Assembly (NCBI GenBank): GCA_902500715.1
Contig: CABVRO010000019.1
Span: 1 to 38,143 of the forward strand
From: an uncultured Nitrospira sp.
GTDB taxonomy: Bacteria > Nitrospirota > Nitrospiria > Nitrospirales > Nitrospiraceae
Length of the DNA: 38,143 nucleotides
Direction of reading: 5' to 3'
Positions within the stretch are counted from its first letter, which is position 1, and every line of letters starts with the position of its first letter. The notes under the pieces were generated by a model that was given only the letters and a program-made list of their open reading frames with translations, ran no database searches and was not told the DNA's origin. Both the position numbers and the translations under genes were made by a program. This document shows positions 24,708 to 33,282 of the stretch, in pieces.

Positions 24708-25342
24708 CCGTGATGGCGAGGGGTGACGTCCGCACACTTTGCACAGGGGGGATCCTCAGGGTTGCCTTCGGTGTGGCCCTGCTGGGAAGTATGGGCACGG
24801 CCGCCTTCGCTGAGGATGTGACGCCGGCTCAGGCTCCGGCAGCGGCAAAGGAAGAGCCGAAAGCCGACGCGATCAAGAAAGAGCTCCAAGGTCCTGCCAT
24901 CAGCGCGCCGCGTGAAATTTTCCAGATGCTGGAACAGCGCAAACGTGCTCTGGATAAGCGTGAGGCAGCGTTACGCGGATCCGAAATGCATCTTCTGGAG
25001 CTCAAAGCGGAACTCGAACAGATTGTGACGCGGCATGAACTGGCGGTTGAGGCCGAAAAAAAACGTCGCCAGGCAGCCCAGAGCAAGGCGACGAGTGAAA
25101 CGGAGAAACCCAAGCCGACGGCCAAACCGGGAGGGGCGGCCAATGTCAGTCAGACCCAGCTAGCGAAAATCTACGAAACGATGCCGGCCGAGGAAGCCGC
25201 CGCTCGCCTGGAGCGGATGCCGGATCGGAAGGCACTCGAAGTGCTACGCCTCATTAAGGGGAAGTCTGCCGGCGCGATCCTCGCTGAAGTTAAACCGGAG
25301 CGCGCCGCCCGCTTGACCGAACAATTGTTGACGTCCCCGTAA
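24704..25342 (+). CDS. MotE-like periplasmic chaperone of the flagellar motor
   Basis: This 212-aa protein has a signal sequence or N-terminal anchor (hydrophobic at about 18-34, ending AFA), an Ala/Lys/Pro-rich linker, a coiled-coil region (about 68-115) and a compact C-terminal helical domain. That domain, with KIYETMPAEEAAARLERMPD and AGAILAEVKPERAARLTEQL, is the MgtE-N-like motif found in MotE proteins, which stabilise MotC in other bacteria. It overlaps fliJ (ATGA) and closes the first flagellar module. The gene position between fliJ and fliK is typical of this family. Stator genes are not in the window. Confidence 0.8.
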   Translation: MTVMARGDVRTLCTGGILRVAFGVALLGSMGTAAFAEDVTPAQAPAAAKEEPKADAIKKELQGPAISAPREIFQMLEQRKRALDKREAALRGSEMHLLELKAELEQIVTRHELAVEAEKKRRQAAQSKATSETEKPKPTAKPGGAANVSQTQLAKIYETMPAEEAAARLERMPDRKALEVLRLIKGKSAGAILAEVKPERAARLTEQLLTSP

Positions 25343-25360
25343 CCAGCCCTTCTTTATCCC

Positions 25361-25387
25361 GGTGATTCGGCAGGTTTTGCCGTCACC
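25361..25387 (+). repeat. Hairpin after the flgB-motE module
   Basis: GGTGA/TCACC and CGGCA/TGCCG arms separated by a 2-nt bulge enclose a short GGTTT loop, 18 nt after the motE stop. No T-run follows, so it is not a classical terminator, but its place at the end of the module suggests a 3'-end or mRNA-stability role. Confidence 0.4.
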
Positions 25388-25476
25388 TCCTGCAGAAACT
25401 TCCGTCTTCCAGTCCTCGATCGTAGTCCTCCTTGCGAAAATCCCTCGTCATGCGTGGTTTTCTCGTTCGACGCGGA

Positions 25477-25492
25477 TGGCACGGCCTTTGTA
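25477..25492 (+). promoter_or_regulatory. Candidate sigma-54 promoter of the fliK module
   Basis: TGGCACGGCCTTTGTA matches the -24/-12 consensus everywhere except the C of the -12 GC, which is T. The -24 half is perfect. Transcription would begin near 25502, so the ATG at 25513 would have almost no leader; this supports the ATG at 25540 as the fliK start. Confidence 0.68.
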
Positions 25493-25539
25493 ATACTGGT
25501 CCATGACCACGCATGGGTTGGAAACGGACAGGAACACCT

Positions 25540-27114
25540 ATGGCCACTGATATGCAGTCCTTCGTGAATGAAATGTTAAGTCATGGCACCCATGCCGCCC
25601 CAGCTGCACGAGATGGCCAGGCAACGGTTCAGGGTTCGGCGCCATCTCGCACATTCAATTCGTTGCTTGAGCGGGCAGAAGCCCATCAGGCAACGACGAC
25701 CCCGGAACCGGCCTCAGTTCGAGCCGGATCGAAAGCGGCTTTATCGGCTCGTTCGTCGCGTCATTCCAAGCTGGAAGCAGACAGCCAAGGAGCTGATCGC
25801 TCTACCGAAGCCGTGCGACAGGAACGAACTGCCGGCCCGCATGAAAAGTCTTGTGTGAAGGCCGACTGTGTGTCCGACACCGAACTAGAGGGCTTCAGAG
25901 ACGAAGACGATATTGACCAGGCCGAGGATCAGAGCACGCAACGGCTGGAGAGTCTTGTGGCCGCGTCGCTTCTTCTCGCGCCGACGGGCGTACAGACGGA
26001 CATACACACTACAGCTGAACCGGATTCGGAATTGGGCACCTCTGCGGACGGCGCCGGGAAAGTGGCGCCCACAGACGCTACAGGATCTCCCGAGACGCTT
26101 TCCGCTCAGCTCGTAGCGGTGAATCCCTCGATACAGACATCCGATGAGGCACTCGTCGGCCATGCCGCACCGGCTCAAACGCAGAATTCAGATAGAAAAC
26201 AATCCTCTGAAAGTGAGCAGCTAGGCGAGGGAGCGATCGATCTGTCAGCGTTTGCTCGGTCCGAGAGTCATGGTGAAGTACCGGAAGAAAGCGCAGATCG
26301 GACGGATGCGGCCGTCACAGACCCTACGATCGACCCGGTGAAAGTGACGACTGTCGCTGCGGCAGTCACGACACGCACGACAGAGGCAGGAATCACGAAA
26401 CAGGCTGAAGGGGATCGAGTTGATCGGAAGGCATTTCCTGAAGAACTCGCCCAGGACACCCCGGTGAGTGTCGAGCAGGCAAGTGCGACCACCGGAAAAT
26501 TTCTCGAGAATGAGTCAGAGTCGTTGTCCAATTCCTCTACCGACCCCGATCGCTCAATGCCGAATCAAGCCATGAGCAACGGGCCGACCGATCGCGCGTT
26601 GTTTCTGGAGCGAATGAATGGGCTGAATCCAGCAGCCCTGTCCTCCAACGAAAAAGCCGTCGGCCTCAACGAGATGGGGGCGCCCGCTGAGGTCCTTCGA
26701 GCAGCTGAATCCGAACGCTGGAACGAACTTCGAGGGGCATCGCCTGTGGCGCACAGCGTCATGCTGGACTTGGATCCCCTGGACATGGGCCCCTTGCGGG
26801 TCCGTGTCATGATAAGCGACCAAACCGTCCATGCGCACATACGGACGGAACATGGGGAACTGGGACAAGGCCTGTTGCAACAGGGGCAGTCACTGGAATC
26901 ATCGCTTCGTACGACAGGCCTGGAAATGGGAATGTTGCGGGTGACGGTCGATCAACAACAGGGGCGAAGCGAGAATGCCTGGATGTTCCAACAGCAGCAT
27001 CAGAATCGCCCAACGGTCTCCCCCGGACAGCGATCCACGACGGGAGAAGATGAGCGCAGTGCGAGGGGAGAGAGCGGCGAATACACGAGTGAACGCGTCA
27101 GTATATTTGCATGA
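25540..27114 (+). CDS. fliK: Flagellar hook-length control protein FliK
   Basis: FliK is the secreted molecular ruler that measures the hook and triggers the export specificity switch through FlhB. The 524-aa protein has a long, low-complexity, Ser/Thr/Ala/Glu-rich region (about 1-395) with no recognisable fold and the conserved C-terminal hook-length domain (about 400-490): [38 protein letters not shown] and LRVTVDQQQ. The tail is polar and Gln/Ser-rich. ATG 25540 has an AGGA site 8-11 nt upstream and fits the predicted transcription start better than ATG 25513. The fliK stop lies 11 nt before the chosen flgD start. Confidence 0.92.
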   Translation: MATDMQSFVNEMLSHGTHAAPAARDGQATVQGSAPSRTFNSLLERAEAHQATTTPEPASVRAGSKAALSARSSRHSKLEADSQGADRSTEAVRQERTAGPHEKSCVKADCVSDTELEGFRDEDDIDQAEDQSTQRLESLVAASLLLAPTGVQTDIHTTAEPDSELGTSADGAGKVAPTDATGSPETLSAQLVAVNPSIQTSDEALVGHAAPAQTQNSDRKQSSESEQLGEGAIDLSAFARSESHGEVPEESADRTDAAVTDPTIDPVKVTTVAAAVTTRTTEAGITKQAEGDRVDRKAFPEELAQDTPVSVEQASATTGKFLENESESLSNSSTDPDRSMPNQAMSNGPTDRALFLERMNGLNPAALSSNEKAVGLNEMGAPAEVLRAAESERWNELRGASPVAHSVMLDLDPLDMGPLRVRVMISDQTVHAHIRTEHGELGQGLLQQGQSLESSLRTTGLEMGMLRVTVDQQQGRSENAWMFQQQHQNRPTVSPGQRSTTGEDERSARGESGEYTSERVSIFA

Positions 27115-27125
27115 TTGGAGGCCTC

Positions 27126-27416
27126 ATGGATATCAGCAAGGTGATTACACAGGCGACACCACCAGACTCATCCACGCCGACCACCGATGGTCCGAAGCCG
27201 CTAGGGAAGGACGATTTCCTCAAGCTACTCGTCACCCAACTTCAACATCAAGATCCGTTGAAGCCGATGGAGAATGAGGACTTCGTCGCGCAGACCGCGC
27301 AGTTCTCACAGCTGGAACAGATGGCCAAGCTGGTGTCCTTGATGGAGAAGAGTGTGACGCTTCAGGAAAACGCGCAAAATAAAGCCGCAACCGCCGGCAC
27401 GACAGCCGTCGCATAA
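27126..27416 (+). CDS. flgD: Short flagellar hook-capping protein FlgD
   Basis: FlgD caps the growing hook and is later replaced. Only the conserved N-terminal module is present: [38 protein letters not shown] and a following helix (about 28-80). At 96 aa it lacks the beta-rich C-terminal domains of the enteric protein (about 230 aa). No frameshifted remainder is visible in the 74 nt before flgE. ATG 27126 has GGAGG 4 nt upstream; ATG 27111, overlapping the fliK stop, is an alternative. Confidence 0.92.
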   Translation: MDISKVITQATPPDSSTPTTDGPKPLGKDDFLKLLVTQLQHQDPLKPMENEDFVAQTAQFSQLEQMAKLVSLMEKSVTLQENAQNKAATAGTTAVA

Positions 27417-27490
27417 CGCTCATCGTCCTGCGGCGCGGGCGAACGCGTGGAGAAACCGTTTCAGGAAGTGGTAACAAGGAGGATGAAACA

Positions 27491-28714
27491 ATGGGCATTT
27501 TAACATCGATGTTCACGGCGGTAACCGGCTTGAGTTCCTACGGCAACGCCATGGGGGTGATCGGGAACAATATCGCCAACGTCGGGACTGCGGGATTTAA
27601 ATCCAGCCGGGCGACCTTTTCAGACCTTATTTCGTCTAGTCTGGCCGGTGGGAGCGGTGGCGATCAAGTGGGCCTCGGGGTGTATATGAACGATGTTCAA
27701 ACAAACTTCACGCAGGGATCGATCACCACCACAGGCAATACGTTCGATTTGGCGATAGATGGAAATGGATTTTATCTTGTGCGGAATAGCGCCGGTGCCG
27801 ATTTTTATACACGGGCCGGCCAGTTCAAGGTCGACAATCTCGGGCAAGTCGTCGATAGCAGTGGCTCTCTGTTACAAGGCTACCAGGCCGATACGAACGG
27901 CAATATTACGAGCACGATCGGCGGCATTACGTTGTCGTCGAGTGCGGTGGCGCCTCAAACGACCACCACGGCGACGATTCTCGGCAACCTCAATGCCAAT
28001 GCTTCGGTGCCGACGACGGCTTTTAGCGTCACCGATACCTCCTCTTACAATTTCTCCACCGGGATGACCTTCTACGATTCCCTCGGAAACTCACACCAAA
28101 TGCAGTTGTATTTCCGGAAGACGGCGGCAAATGCCTGGGGAGTGTATTCTCAAATCGACGGTGGCACGGCCGCCGCGCAAACCAATATGACATTTAATGC
28201 CAGCGGTGCGTTGACGGCCGGAGGAACGCAGAGCGTAACCGCAGCGTTGACCAACGGGGCCACGACACCACAGACCGTCACGGTGAGTCTTGCAGGAATG
28301 ACTCAATTCGGGTCTGCGTCCGGCATCATTAGTCAAACGCAGAACGGATTTACCTCTGGAACGCTCGAACAAATCAGCGTCGATAAACAGGGGCACGTGG
28401 TGGCGCAGTTCACCAATGGGCAGACTCGATCTCTGGCGCAAGTGGTTCTGAACCGTTTCTTGAATCCGGATGGTTTGGTCAGCAACGGTGACAATCATTT
28501 CCTTGAAACCATTGAGTCGGGCGCGCCGCTGTCCGGTGCGCCGACGACGAACGGTTTGGGAAGAATCTTGTCCGGGACCGTGGAACAGTCCAATGTGGAT
28601 CTCGGAAAAGAATTTGTAGACATGATCATCACGCAGCGTGCGTTCCAAGCCAATTCACGCGCGATTACGACCAGCGACGAAATGTTGCAGGAACTCGTGA
28701 ACCTCAAACGCTAA
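27491..28714 (+). CDS. flgE: Flagellar hook protein FlgE
   Basis: FlgE is the subunit of the hook. The 407-aa protein has the N-terminal rod/hook signature GVIGNNIANVGTAGFKSSRA (about 20-39), the AIDGNGFYLVRN segment, a Thr/Ser/Ala-rich variable surface domain in the centre, and the C-terminal helix VDMIITQRAFQANSRAITTS with DEMLQELVNLKR. A strong AAGGAGG site is 8 nt before the ATG. It ends the fliK-flgD-flgE module; a strong hairpin follows 9 nt after the stop. Confidence 0.96.
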   Translation: MGILTSMFTAVTGLSSYGNAMGVIGNNIANVGTAGFKSSRATFSDLISSSLAGGSGGDQVGLGVYMNDVQTNFTQGSITTTGNTFDLAIDGNGFYLVRNSAGADFYTRAGQFKVDNLGQVVDSSGSLLQGYQADTNGNITSTIGGITLSSSAVAPQTTTTATILGNLNANASVPTTAFSVTDTSSYNFSTGMTFYDSLGNSHQMQLYFRKTAANAWGVYSQIDGGTAAAQTNMTFNASGALTAGGTQSVTAALTNGATTPQTVTVSLAGMTQFGSASGIISQTQNGFTSGTLEQISVDKQGHVVAQFTNGQTRSLAQVVLNRFLNPDGLVSNGDNHFLETIESGAPLSGAPTTNGLGRILSGTVEQSNVDLGKEFVDMIITQRAFQANSRAITTSDEMLQELVNLKR

Positions 28715-28723
28715 GTAAGGACC

Positions 28724-28758
28724 GCCCTGATGCCGCTCGCTGGAGCGCGCATCAGGGC
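28724..28758 (+). terminator. Strong hairpin directly after flgE, possible terminator or mRNA stabiliser
   Basis: A 10-bp perfect stem GCCCTGATGC/GCATCAGGGC continues, after one bulged C, into CGCTC/GAGCG with a GCTG loop. Fifteen base pairs make it the strongest hairpin noticed between flagellar genes. No T-run follows, so termination would need to be atypical; stabilising the highly needed hook mRNA is an equally good explanation. Confidence 0.5.
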
Positions 28759-28992
28759 CACGGTCGGCAATTTCTACCTAGCGCCTCGCCAACCTGCTGC
28801 TTGCCCCACGTTTTCTCACCGTCGTCAACATTCTGTCGGCTCCCGCGCTGCCCGCGTCACTCCACTGACATGGTCTCATGCCCGGCCTTTATTCGCGCGC
28901 GTCCTGGAGAGGTCATGGCCTGAAATCAGTAGGTTATCGCAGACGCTCGTCTGGAAAGCAAAGTGTGTATAGGTCTGTTGTCGGTCCTTGCG
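28759..28992. other. Non-coding region between flgE hairpin and the fliL promoter
   Basis: No gene is seen here. The one notable element is a 14-nt dyad CAGACG/CGTCTG at 28940-28953, about 65-80 nt upstream of the predicted fliL transcription start. That is a distance suitable for an upstream activator of a sigma-54 promoter. The same dyad was not found upstream of flgB or fliK. Confidence 0.35.
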
Positions 28993-29008
28993 TGGCATAT
29001 GCATTGCA
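28993..29008 (+). promoter_or_regulatory. Candidate sigma-54 promoter of the fliL module
   Basis: TGGCATATGCATTGCA is a near-perfect -24/-12 element: GG at 28994-28995, GC at 29006-29007, and a perfect TTGCA. Transcription would start near 29019, 32 nt before the fliL ATG, with AGGAGG in the leader. This rules out the longer fliL frame that begins at 28988. Confidence 0.75.
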
Positions 29009-29050
29009 CAACCGACCAACGCCGGCAAACACTGTCAGCAGGAGGTTCGC

Positions 29051-29584
29051 ATGTCAGAAGCAGCTGAAGAGAAGGCGCCCGCCCCGCCCGCGGGGATGCC
29101 CATGAAAATAGTTATTATCCTTGTGGGAGGGACGCTGATCGTCGCGCTCGGCGGAGCATTTATGATGTTCAAAATGATGTCCGGATCCTCGGAGAAACCG
29201 GCTGCTGAAGGTGCAGCAGAAAAACCGGCCGTTCATGGGGAGGCTGCGGCGAAAGAAGGCGGGCACGCTGCGGGAGGCGAGGCCGGGGCGATCGCCGACC
29301 TGGATCCCTTCATCGTCAATCTGGCCGATTCGCCGGAAGTGCGGTACCTCAAAGTGACGATGAAACTCGAAGTGGATGCCCCTAGTGCCGTCGAAGACGT
29401 CAAGGCCCGCACGCCGCAGATTCGAGATGCCATCTTGGTCTTGCTGACCAGTCTAGATTCCGTGACTGCGCGTTCTCCGCAGGGTAAATACAAGTTGCGC
29501 GAAGACGTGACACAGCGCATCAACGGCCTCCTTCCTAAAAAGTCGGTGAAGACGGCGTACTTCACGGACTTTGTCATTCAGTAG
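29051..29584 (+). CDS. fliL: Flagellar basal body-associated protein FliL
   Basis: FliL is a single-span inner-membrane protein that surrounds the stator at the motor. The 177-aa protein has a short cytoplasmic N-terminus, a membrane segment at about 19-40, an Ala/Gly/Glu-rich linker and a periplasmic domain (about 80-177) with LDPFIVNLADSPEVRYLKVT and a C-terminal YFTDFVIQ. I chose ATG 29051 because AGGAGG lies at about 29040-29045 and the sigma-54 promoter ends upstream of it. First gene of the third flagellar module. Confidence 0.94.
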   Translation: MSEAAEEKAPAPPAGMPMKIVIILVGGTLIVALGGAFMMFKMMSGSSEKPAAEGAAEKPAVHGEAAAKEGGHAAGGEAGAIADLDPFIVNLADSPEVRYLKVTMKLEVDAPSAVEDVKARTPQIRDAILVLLTSLDSVTARSPQGKYKLREDVTQRINGLLPKKSVKTAYFTDFVIQ

Positions 29585-29609
29585 CGGCTCGGCTTTTGTT
29601 GAGGACGTG

Positions 29610-30581
29610 ATGGACAAAATACTCTCTCAAGAGGAAATCGATGCTCTGATGGGCGGGGTCATGTCCGGCGAAGTCGAGACGGCTCCGAAGGAGGAGGAAG
29701 ATCCGGGTGGAGTCAAAGCCTACAACCTCACCAGCCAGGAACGCATTATTCGCGGGCGTATGCCCACGATGGAGATGATCAACGATCGCTTTACGCGCCA
29801 ACAATCCATCGCCTGGAGCGCCGTGTTGCGCGAGAAGATCGAATTCAGCGTCCTCGGCACCCAAATCATAAAGTTCGGGGATTTCATTCAAAAAGTTCCG
29901 GTTCCGTCCTCTTTTAATCTCTTCTCCATGGAGCCGATGCGCGGCAACGGGCTCTTCGTCATGGACGCCATGCTGGTGTACTTGATTGTGGACTTTTTCT
30001 TCGGCGGAAAAGTGCAGACGCACGTGAAGCCTGAAGGCAAGGAGTTCACCACGATTCAGCTCCGTCTGATCAAGAAACTGGTGCAGCAGGCACTCGCTGA
30101 CTTGGGGAAAGCCTGGCAGGTCGTGATGCCTGTCAAATTCGGGCACTTACGCTCCGAGAGCAACCCGCAGTTCGCCATGATCGTGACGACGTCTGAAATC
30201 GTCGTGGTGGTAACGTTGCAGGTGCACCTGGGCGACATCTCCCGCGAAATATTTATCGCATATCCTTACTCCATGTTGGAGCCGATCAAAGAAAAACTGT
30301 ATTCCGGACTGTTCGCCGACAATGTGGAACAGGACAGTAACTGGGGCAGTCGTTTCAAGGATTCCTTGCAGGAATGCGACGTGGCTCTGACCGTGCAATT
30401 GGGAACGGCGCGTATCAATGTGCAGGACTTGCTCAATTTTAACCCCGGCGATGTGTTGATGCTCGACCAACATCCCGGCGATCCGATGCTGTGCCTGGTC
30501 GAAGGTGATCCGAAATTTCAAGGACAGCCCGGGATTTTTAAGGGCAATCATGCGTGCCGCGTGACCACGATATTGGGGTAG
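29610..30581 (+). CDS. fliM: Flagellar motor switch protein FliM
   Basis: FliM is the C-ring protein that binds phospho-CheY and sets rotation direction. The 323-aa protein begins with the CheY-binding motif ILSQEEIDALMGGV, followed by the CheC-like middle domain (about 50-235, with IVDFFFGGK and MEPIKEKL-like elements) and the C-terminal SpoA domain that pairs with FliN. The presence of the N-terminal motif implies conventional chemotaxis control. ATG 29610 has GAGGA 4 nt upstream, 25 nt after fliL. Confidence 0.96.
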   Translation: MDKILSQEEIDALMGGVMSGEVETAPKEEEDPGGVKAYNLTSQERIIRGRMPTMEMINDRFTRQQSIAWSAVLREKIEFSVLGTQIIKFGDFIQKVPVPSSFNLFSMEPMRGNGLFVMDAMLVYLIVDFFFGGKVQTHVKPEGKEFTTIQLRLIKKLVQQALADLGKAWQVVMPVKFGHLRSESNPQFAMIVTTSEIVVVVTLQVHLGDISREIFIAYPYSMLEPIKEKLYSGLFADNVEQDSNWGSRFKDSLQECDVALTVQLGTARINVQDLLNFNPGDVLMLDQHPGDPMLCLVEGDPKFQGQPGIFKGNHACRVTTILG

Positions 30582-30610
30582 AGCATCCCGGAACTAAAGG
30601 AGATTTGCGC

Positions 30611-30985
30611 ATGGGCAACGGAGACACAACTGCACCGTCGGACGCTTCCACTGCCGGCGCCGGGGACATCAACGTGCAACCGACCTCGTTTCCACCTGTC
30701 GATAATCAGAATGCCGTACCCGCCAACAAAAACATCGAGTTTGTGCTCGATATCCCGTTGCAAGTGACCGTACAGATCGGCTCGACACGAATGCTGATCC
30801 GGGAGTTGCTGCAGTTGGGGCAGGGGTCGGTCATCGAACTCAACAAGCTGGCCGGCGAACCGATGGAAGTGCTGGTCAACAACAAATTGGTCGCGCGCGG
30901 CGAAGTCGTCGTGGTCAACGAAAAGTTCGGGATTCGCCTCACGGATGTCGTGAGTCCGAATCAGCGCATTCAGCAACTCGGGTAG
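30611..30985 (+). CDS. fliN: Flagellar motor switch protein FliN
   Basis: FliN builds the lower C ring and is the docking site for FliH-FliI complexes in enterics. The 124-aa protein has a variable N-terminus (about 1-40) and one SpoA domain with LDIPLQVTVQIGSTRMLIRE, GSVIELNKLAGEPMEVLVNN and GEVVVVNEKFGIRLTDVVS. AAAGGAG lies about 8 nt before ATG 30611; upstream in-frame codons lie inside fliM. The FliH variant of this locus would have to meet this protein with a receiver domain in place of the usual N-terminus. Confidence 0.96.
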   Translation: MGNGDTTAPSDASTAGAGDINVQPTSFPPVDNQNAVPANKNIEFVLDIPLQVTVQIGSTRMLIRELLQLGQGSVIELNKLAGEPMEVLVNNKLVARGEVVVVNEKFGIRLTDVVSPNQRIQQLG

Positions 30986-31042
30986 TCGGCGCAACGTGCG
31001 GCAACGCCGCCGATCCGGCGGCCAGAGGAACGAACGGTCTCC

Positions 31043-31411
31043 ATGGAGATTTGGGAAAGTGTGGTTCGCATGGTGTCGGCGCTCGGGGTCGTCCTAGCAT
31101 TGATCCTGGGGCTGCTGGCCGTGTCGCGATCCGCCGTCGGGCGTCGGTTTCTTCCTGTGAACGGCGCACCGCTGGTGAAGATTTTGGGAAGTGGTCCGCT
31201 CGGGTCCAGAAAACACGTGATGGTGGTGGCGGTGGCAGGAGAGGTGTTGATCCTGGGTACCACCGCAACCGACTTAGTGCCGCTCGGAAAGATCGCCGAT
31301 CCCGACGTCGCGAAACGCCTCATCGCCGAGGCGTCCGCCCTGCATTCCGGAACAACGACCGGAATCTCCGAGTCCGGCGACCGTGAGGAGACCGCGCGTG
31401 CACGCAGATAG
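31043..31411 (+). CDS. fliO: Flagellar biosynthesis protein FliO
   Basis: FliO is a small membrane protein that helps assemble the FliP-FliR export gate. The 122-aa protein has one membrane helix (about 7-27) and a cytoplasmic domain with the family-typical VKILGSGPLGSRKHVMVV and LGTTATDLVPLG. Its end overlaps the fliP start by 14 nt. ATG start, with a modest AGAGGA site. A short GCCGCC/GGCGGC hairpin sits in the fliN-fliO gap. Confidence 0.9.
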   Translation: MEIWESVVRMVSALGVVLALILGLLAVSRSAVGRRFLPVNGAPLVKILGSGPLGSRKHVMVVAVAGEVLILGTTATDLVPLGKIADPDVAKRLIAEASALHSGTTTGISESGDREETARARR

Positions 31412-32198
31412 TGTCCTGAGCCGGCCGAGACAGGCATCGGCCGCGCAACGTTCCGGATGGTGGGCCGGCTGCCTCATGAGTGTAGTCGTCCTCGCCTGCC
31501 TGTTCGTCGCCACCTCCGCATACGCCGATGGGCCTTCGCTCACGATCGATCTCGGCCAGGCCGGGAGCAAGCAGACTGCCGTCGTTCTGCAGATTCTGGC
31601 CTTATTCACCGTCCTCTCCCTGGCGCCCGCCTTGTTCATCATGGTGACGTCGTTTACTCGTATGGTCATCGTGCTGTCCTTTCTTCGCCAGGCCATGGGG
31701 ACCCAGCAGGTACCGCCCAATCAAGTTTTGATCAGCCTGGCGTTGTTTCTGACCATGTTCGTGATGGCCCCCGTAGGACAGGCCGTCTACAAGGATGCCC
31801 TCCAGCCGCTGCTCGCCGAGCAAATCGGATATGAAGATGCCTGGAATCGTGGGATTCAGCCGATCCGGGCCTTCATGTTGAAACAAATGCGCGACAAGGA
31901 TCTCGAACTGTTCATGGAGCTGTCGCATGCGCCCAAAGCGACGCAAGTCGAACAGGTGCCGATCCACGTGATCATTCCTGCGTTCGTTTTGAGTGAGCTG
32001 CGGATTGCGTTTCAGATCGGATTTCTTCTCTACATTCCGTTCCTCATCGTGGACATGGTCGTCGCCAGCGTCCTGATGTCCATGGGCATGATGTTGTTGC
32101 CGCCGGTCATGATTTCTCTGCCGTTCAAGCTGATTTTGTTTGTGTTGGCCGACGGCTGGTATCTGGTCGTCGGATCGATGGTCAGGAGCTTTCAGTAG
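31398..32198 (+). CDS. fliP: Flagellar export gate protein FliP
   Basis: FliP forms the pentameric core of the export gate. The 266-aa protein has a cleavable signal peptide (hydrophobic region about 26-42, then AYA), four membrane segments, and the conserved SFTRMVIVLSFLRQAMGTQQ, PPNQVLISLALFLTMFVMAP and IPFLIVDMVVASVLMSMGMM regions. I chose GTG 31398, which has GAGGAG 7-8 nt upstream; the GTG at 31383 precedes that site. Overlaps fliO by 14 nt. Confidence 0.95.
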   Translation: MHADSVLSRPRQASAAQRSGWWAGCLMSVVVLACLFVATSAYADGPSLTIDLGQAGSKQTAVVLQILALFTVLSLAPALFIMVTSFTRMVIVLSFLRQAMGTQQVPPNQVLISLALFLTMFVMAPVGQAVYKDALQPLLAEQIGYEDAWNRGIQPIRAFMLKQMRDKDLELFMELSHAPKATQVEQVPIHVIIPAFVLSELRIAFQIGFLLYIPFLIVDMVVASVLMSMGMMLLPPVMISLPFKLILFVLADGWYLVVGSMVRSFQ

Positions 32199-32208
32199 GA
32201 GCGCACGC

Positions 32209-32478
32209 ATGACGATTGAAACTGTCACAGAAATCGGTCGCCAAGCGATTGAAACCACCATGCTGGTGTCGGCGCCGATCTTGGGTTTGAGCCTGATTGT
32301 GGGGTTATTGGTCAGCACCTTTCAGGCGATGACACAGATCAACGAAGCGACGTTGACCTTTGTGCCCAAGGTACTGGCGGTGTTCGCCGCCACGCTCTTG
32401 TTTCTGCCCTGGATGATGGGCGTCCTCATTGCGTTTATGACCCATATCATCACGAGTATCCCGTCCCTGATTCACTGA
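32209..32478 (+). CDS. fliQ: Flagellar export gate protein FliQ
   Basis: FliQ is an 89-aa export-gate subunit with two membrane helices (about 17-38 and 53-76). Family features include LSLIVGLLVSTFQAMTQINE and LTFVPKVLAVF. ATG 32209 has AGGAG overlapping the fliP stop, 7 nt upstream; a longer reading from 32140 would lie inside fliP and is not supported. Confidence 0.95.
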   Translation: MTIETVTEIGRQAIETTMLVSAPILGLSLIVGLLVSTFQAMTQINEATLTFVPKVLAVFAATLLFLPWMMGVLIAFMTHIITSIPSLIH

Positions 32479-32490
32479 TAGGCCGGTACC

Positions 32491-33282
32491 ATGATGAGCG
32501 CCGCGCAAACCCTGCATCTCGCCCTGCCTCAGTTCCAGGCCTTTTCCATTCTGCTGGTGCGGATTGCCGGCATTATCAGCGTCTTTCCGATCCTGAATAC
32601 GCGTACGATTCCCATGCCGATCAAAACGGGACTGGTCGCCATGCTGGGCCTGGTCTTGGCGCCGATCATTCACCTGCCGAGCCTGCCGACGGATCCGGTC
32701 CTGATCATCGCCGGGATCGGCAGTGAGTTTCTCATCGGACTGACGATTGGTTTGGCCGTGAGACTGCTGTTCTCTGGGTTTCAGGTCGCCGGCGACATGA
32801 TCGGCACGCAAATGGGCTTCAGCGCCATTCAAATGTTCGATCCCATGAGCCACCAGAACACACCGATCATTGCGCAATTTCAACTCACGCTTGGGTCCCT
32901 GGTATTTCTTTCCCTCAACGCACACCTACTGGTGGTGCATGCGATCGGCATGAGCTACGAATACGTGCCGCCATTCGGCGCCTCGTTATCCGACGGCATC
33001 GCTCAGGATATCATTCATCTGGCGCAGAACATGTTGGGAGTCGCGCTCAAGCTTGCGGCTCCCGTTTTCGCGACCTTGCTTATCGTCAATACCGTCCTGG
33101 CGATCCTGGGTCGCGCAGTACCTCAAATGAACGTGTTCGTCACGAGTTTTCCGATCACTATCGGGGCGGGCTTCCTCGCGATGAGCCTTGCGATGCCCTT
33201 CACCTTGCTGTTGTTTGAAAAGGAATTCGAAACCCTGGTGGAGACCATCCTCGGACTCCTGAAGGCACTCGGTCATGGCTGA
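32491..33282 (+). CDS. fliR: Flagellar export gate protein FliR
   Basis: FliR is the single-copy subunit of the export gate. The 263-aa protein has about six membrane segments, with RIAGIISVFPILNTR, GLTIGLAVRLLFSGFQVAGD and MGFSAIQMFDP, all typical of FliR. Start ATG 32491 (ATG 32494 follows directly). The end overlaps flhB by 8 nt; in some bacteria the two proteins are fused, here they are separate. Confidence 0.95.
   Translation: MMSAAQTLHLALPQFQAFSILLVRIAGIISVFPILNTRTIPMPIKTGLVAMLGLVLAPIIHLPSLPTDPVLIIAGIGSEFLIGLTIGLAVRLLFSGFQVAGDMIGTQMGFSAIQMFDPMSHQNTPIIAQFQLTLGSLVFLSLNAHLLVVHAIGMSYEYVPPFGASLSDGIAQDIIHLAQNMLGVALKLAAPVFATLLIVNTVLAILGRAVPQMNVFVTSFPITIGAGFLAMSLAMPFTLLLFEKEFETLVETILGLLKALGHG

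Noticed and set aside
28988..29050. Longer N-terminus for fliL starting at 28988
   Set aside because: It would contain the sigma-54 promoter inside the coding region, while ATG 29051 has AGGAGG and gives a normal FliL N-terminus.
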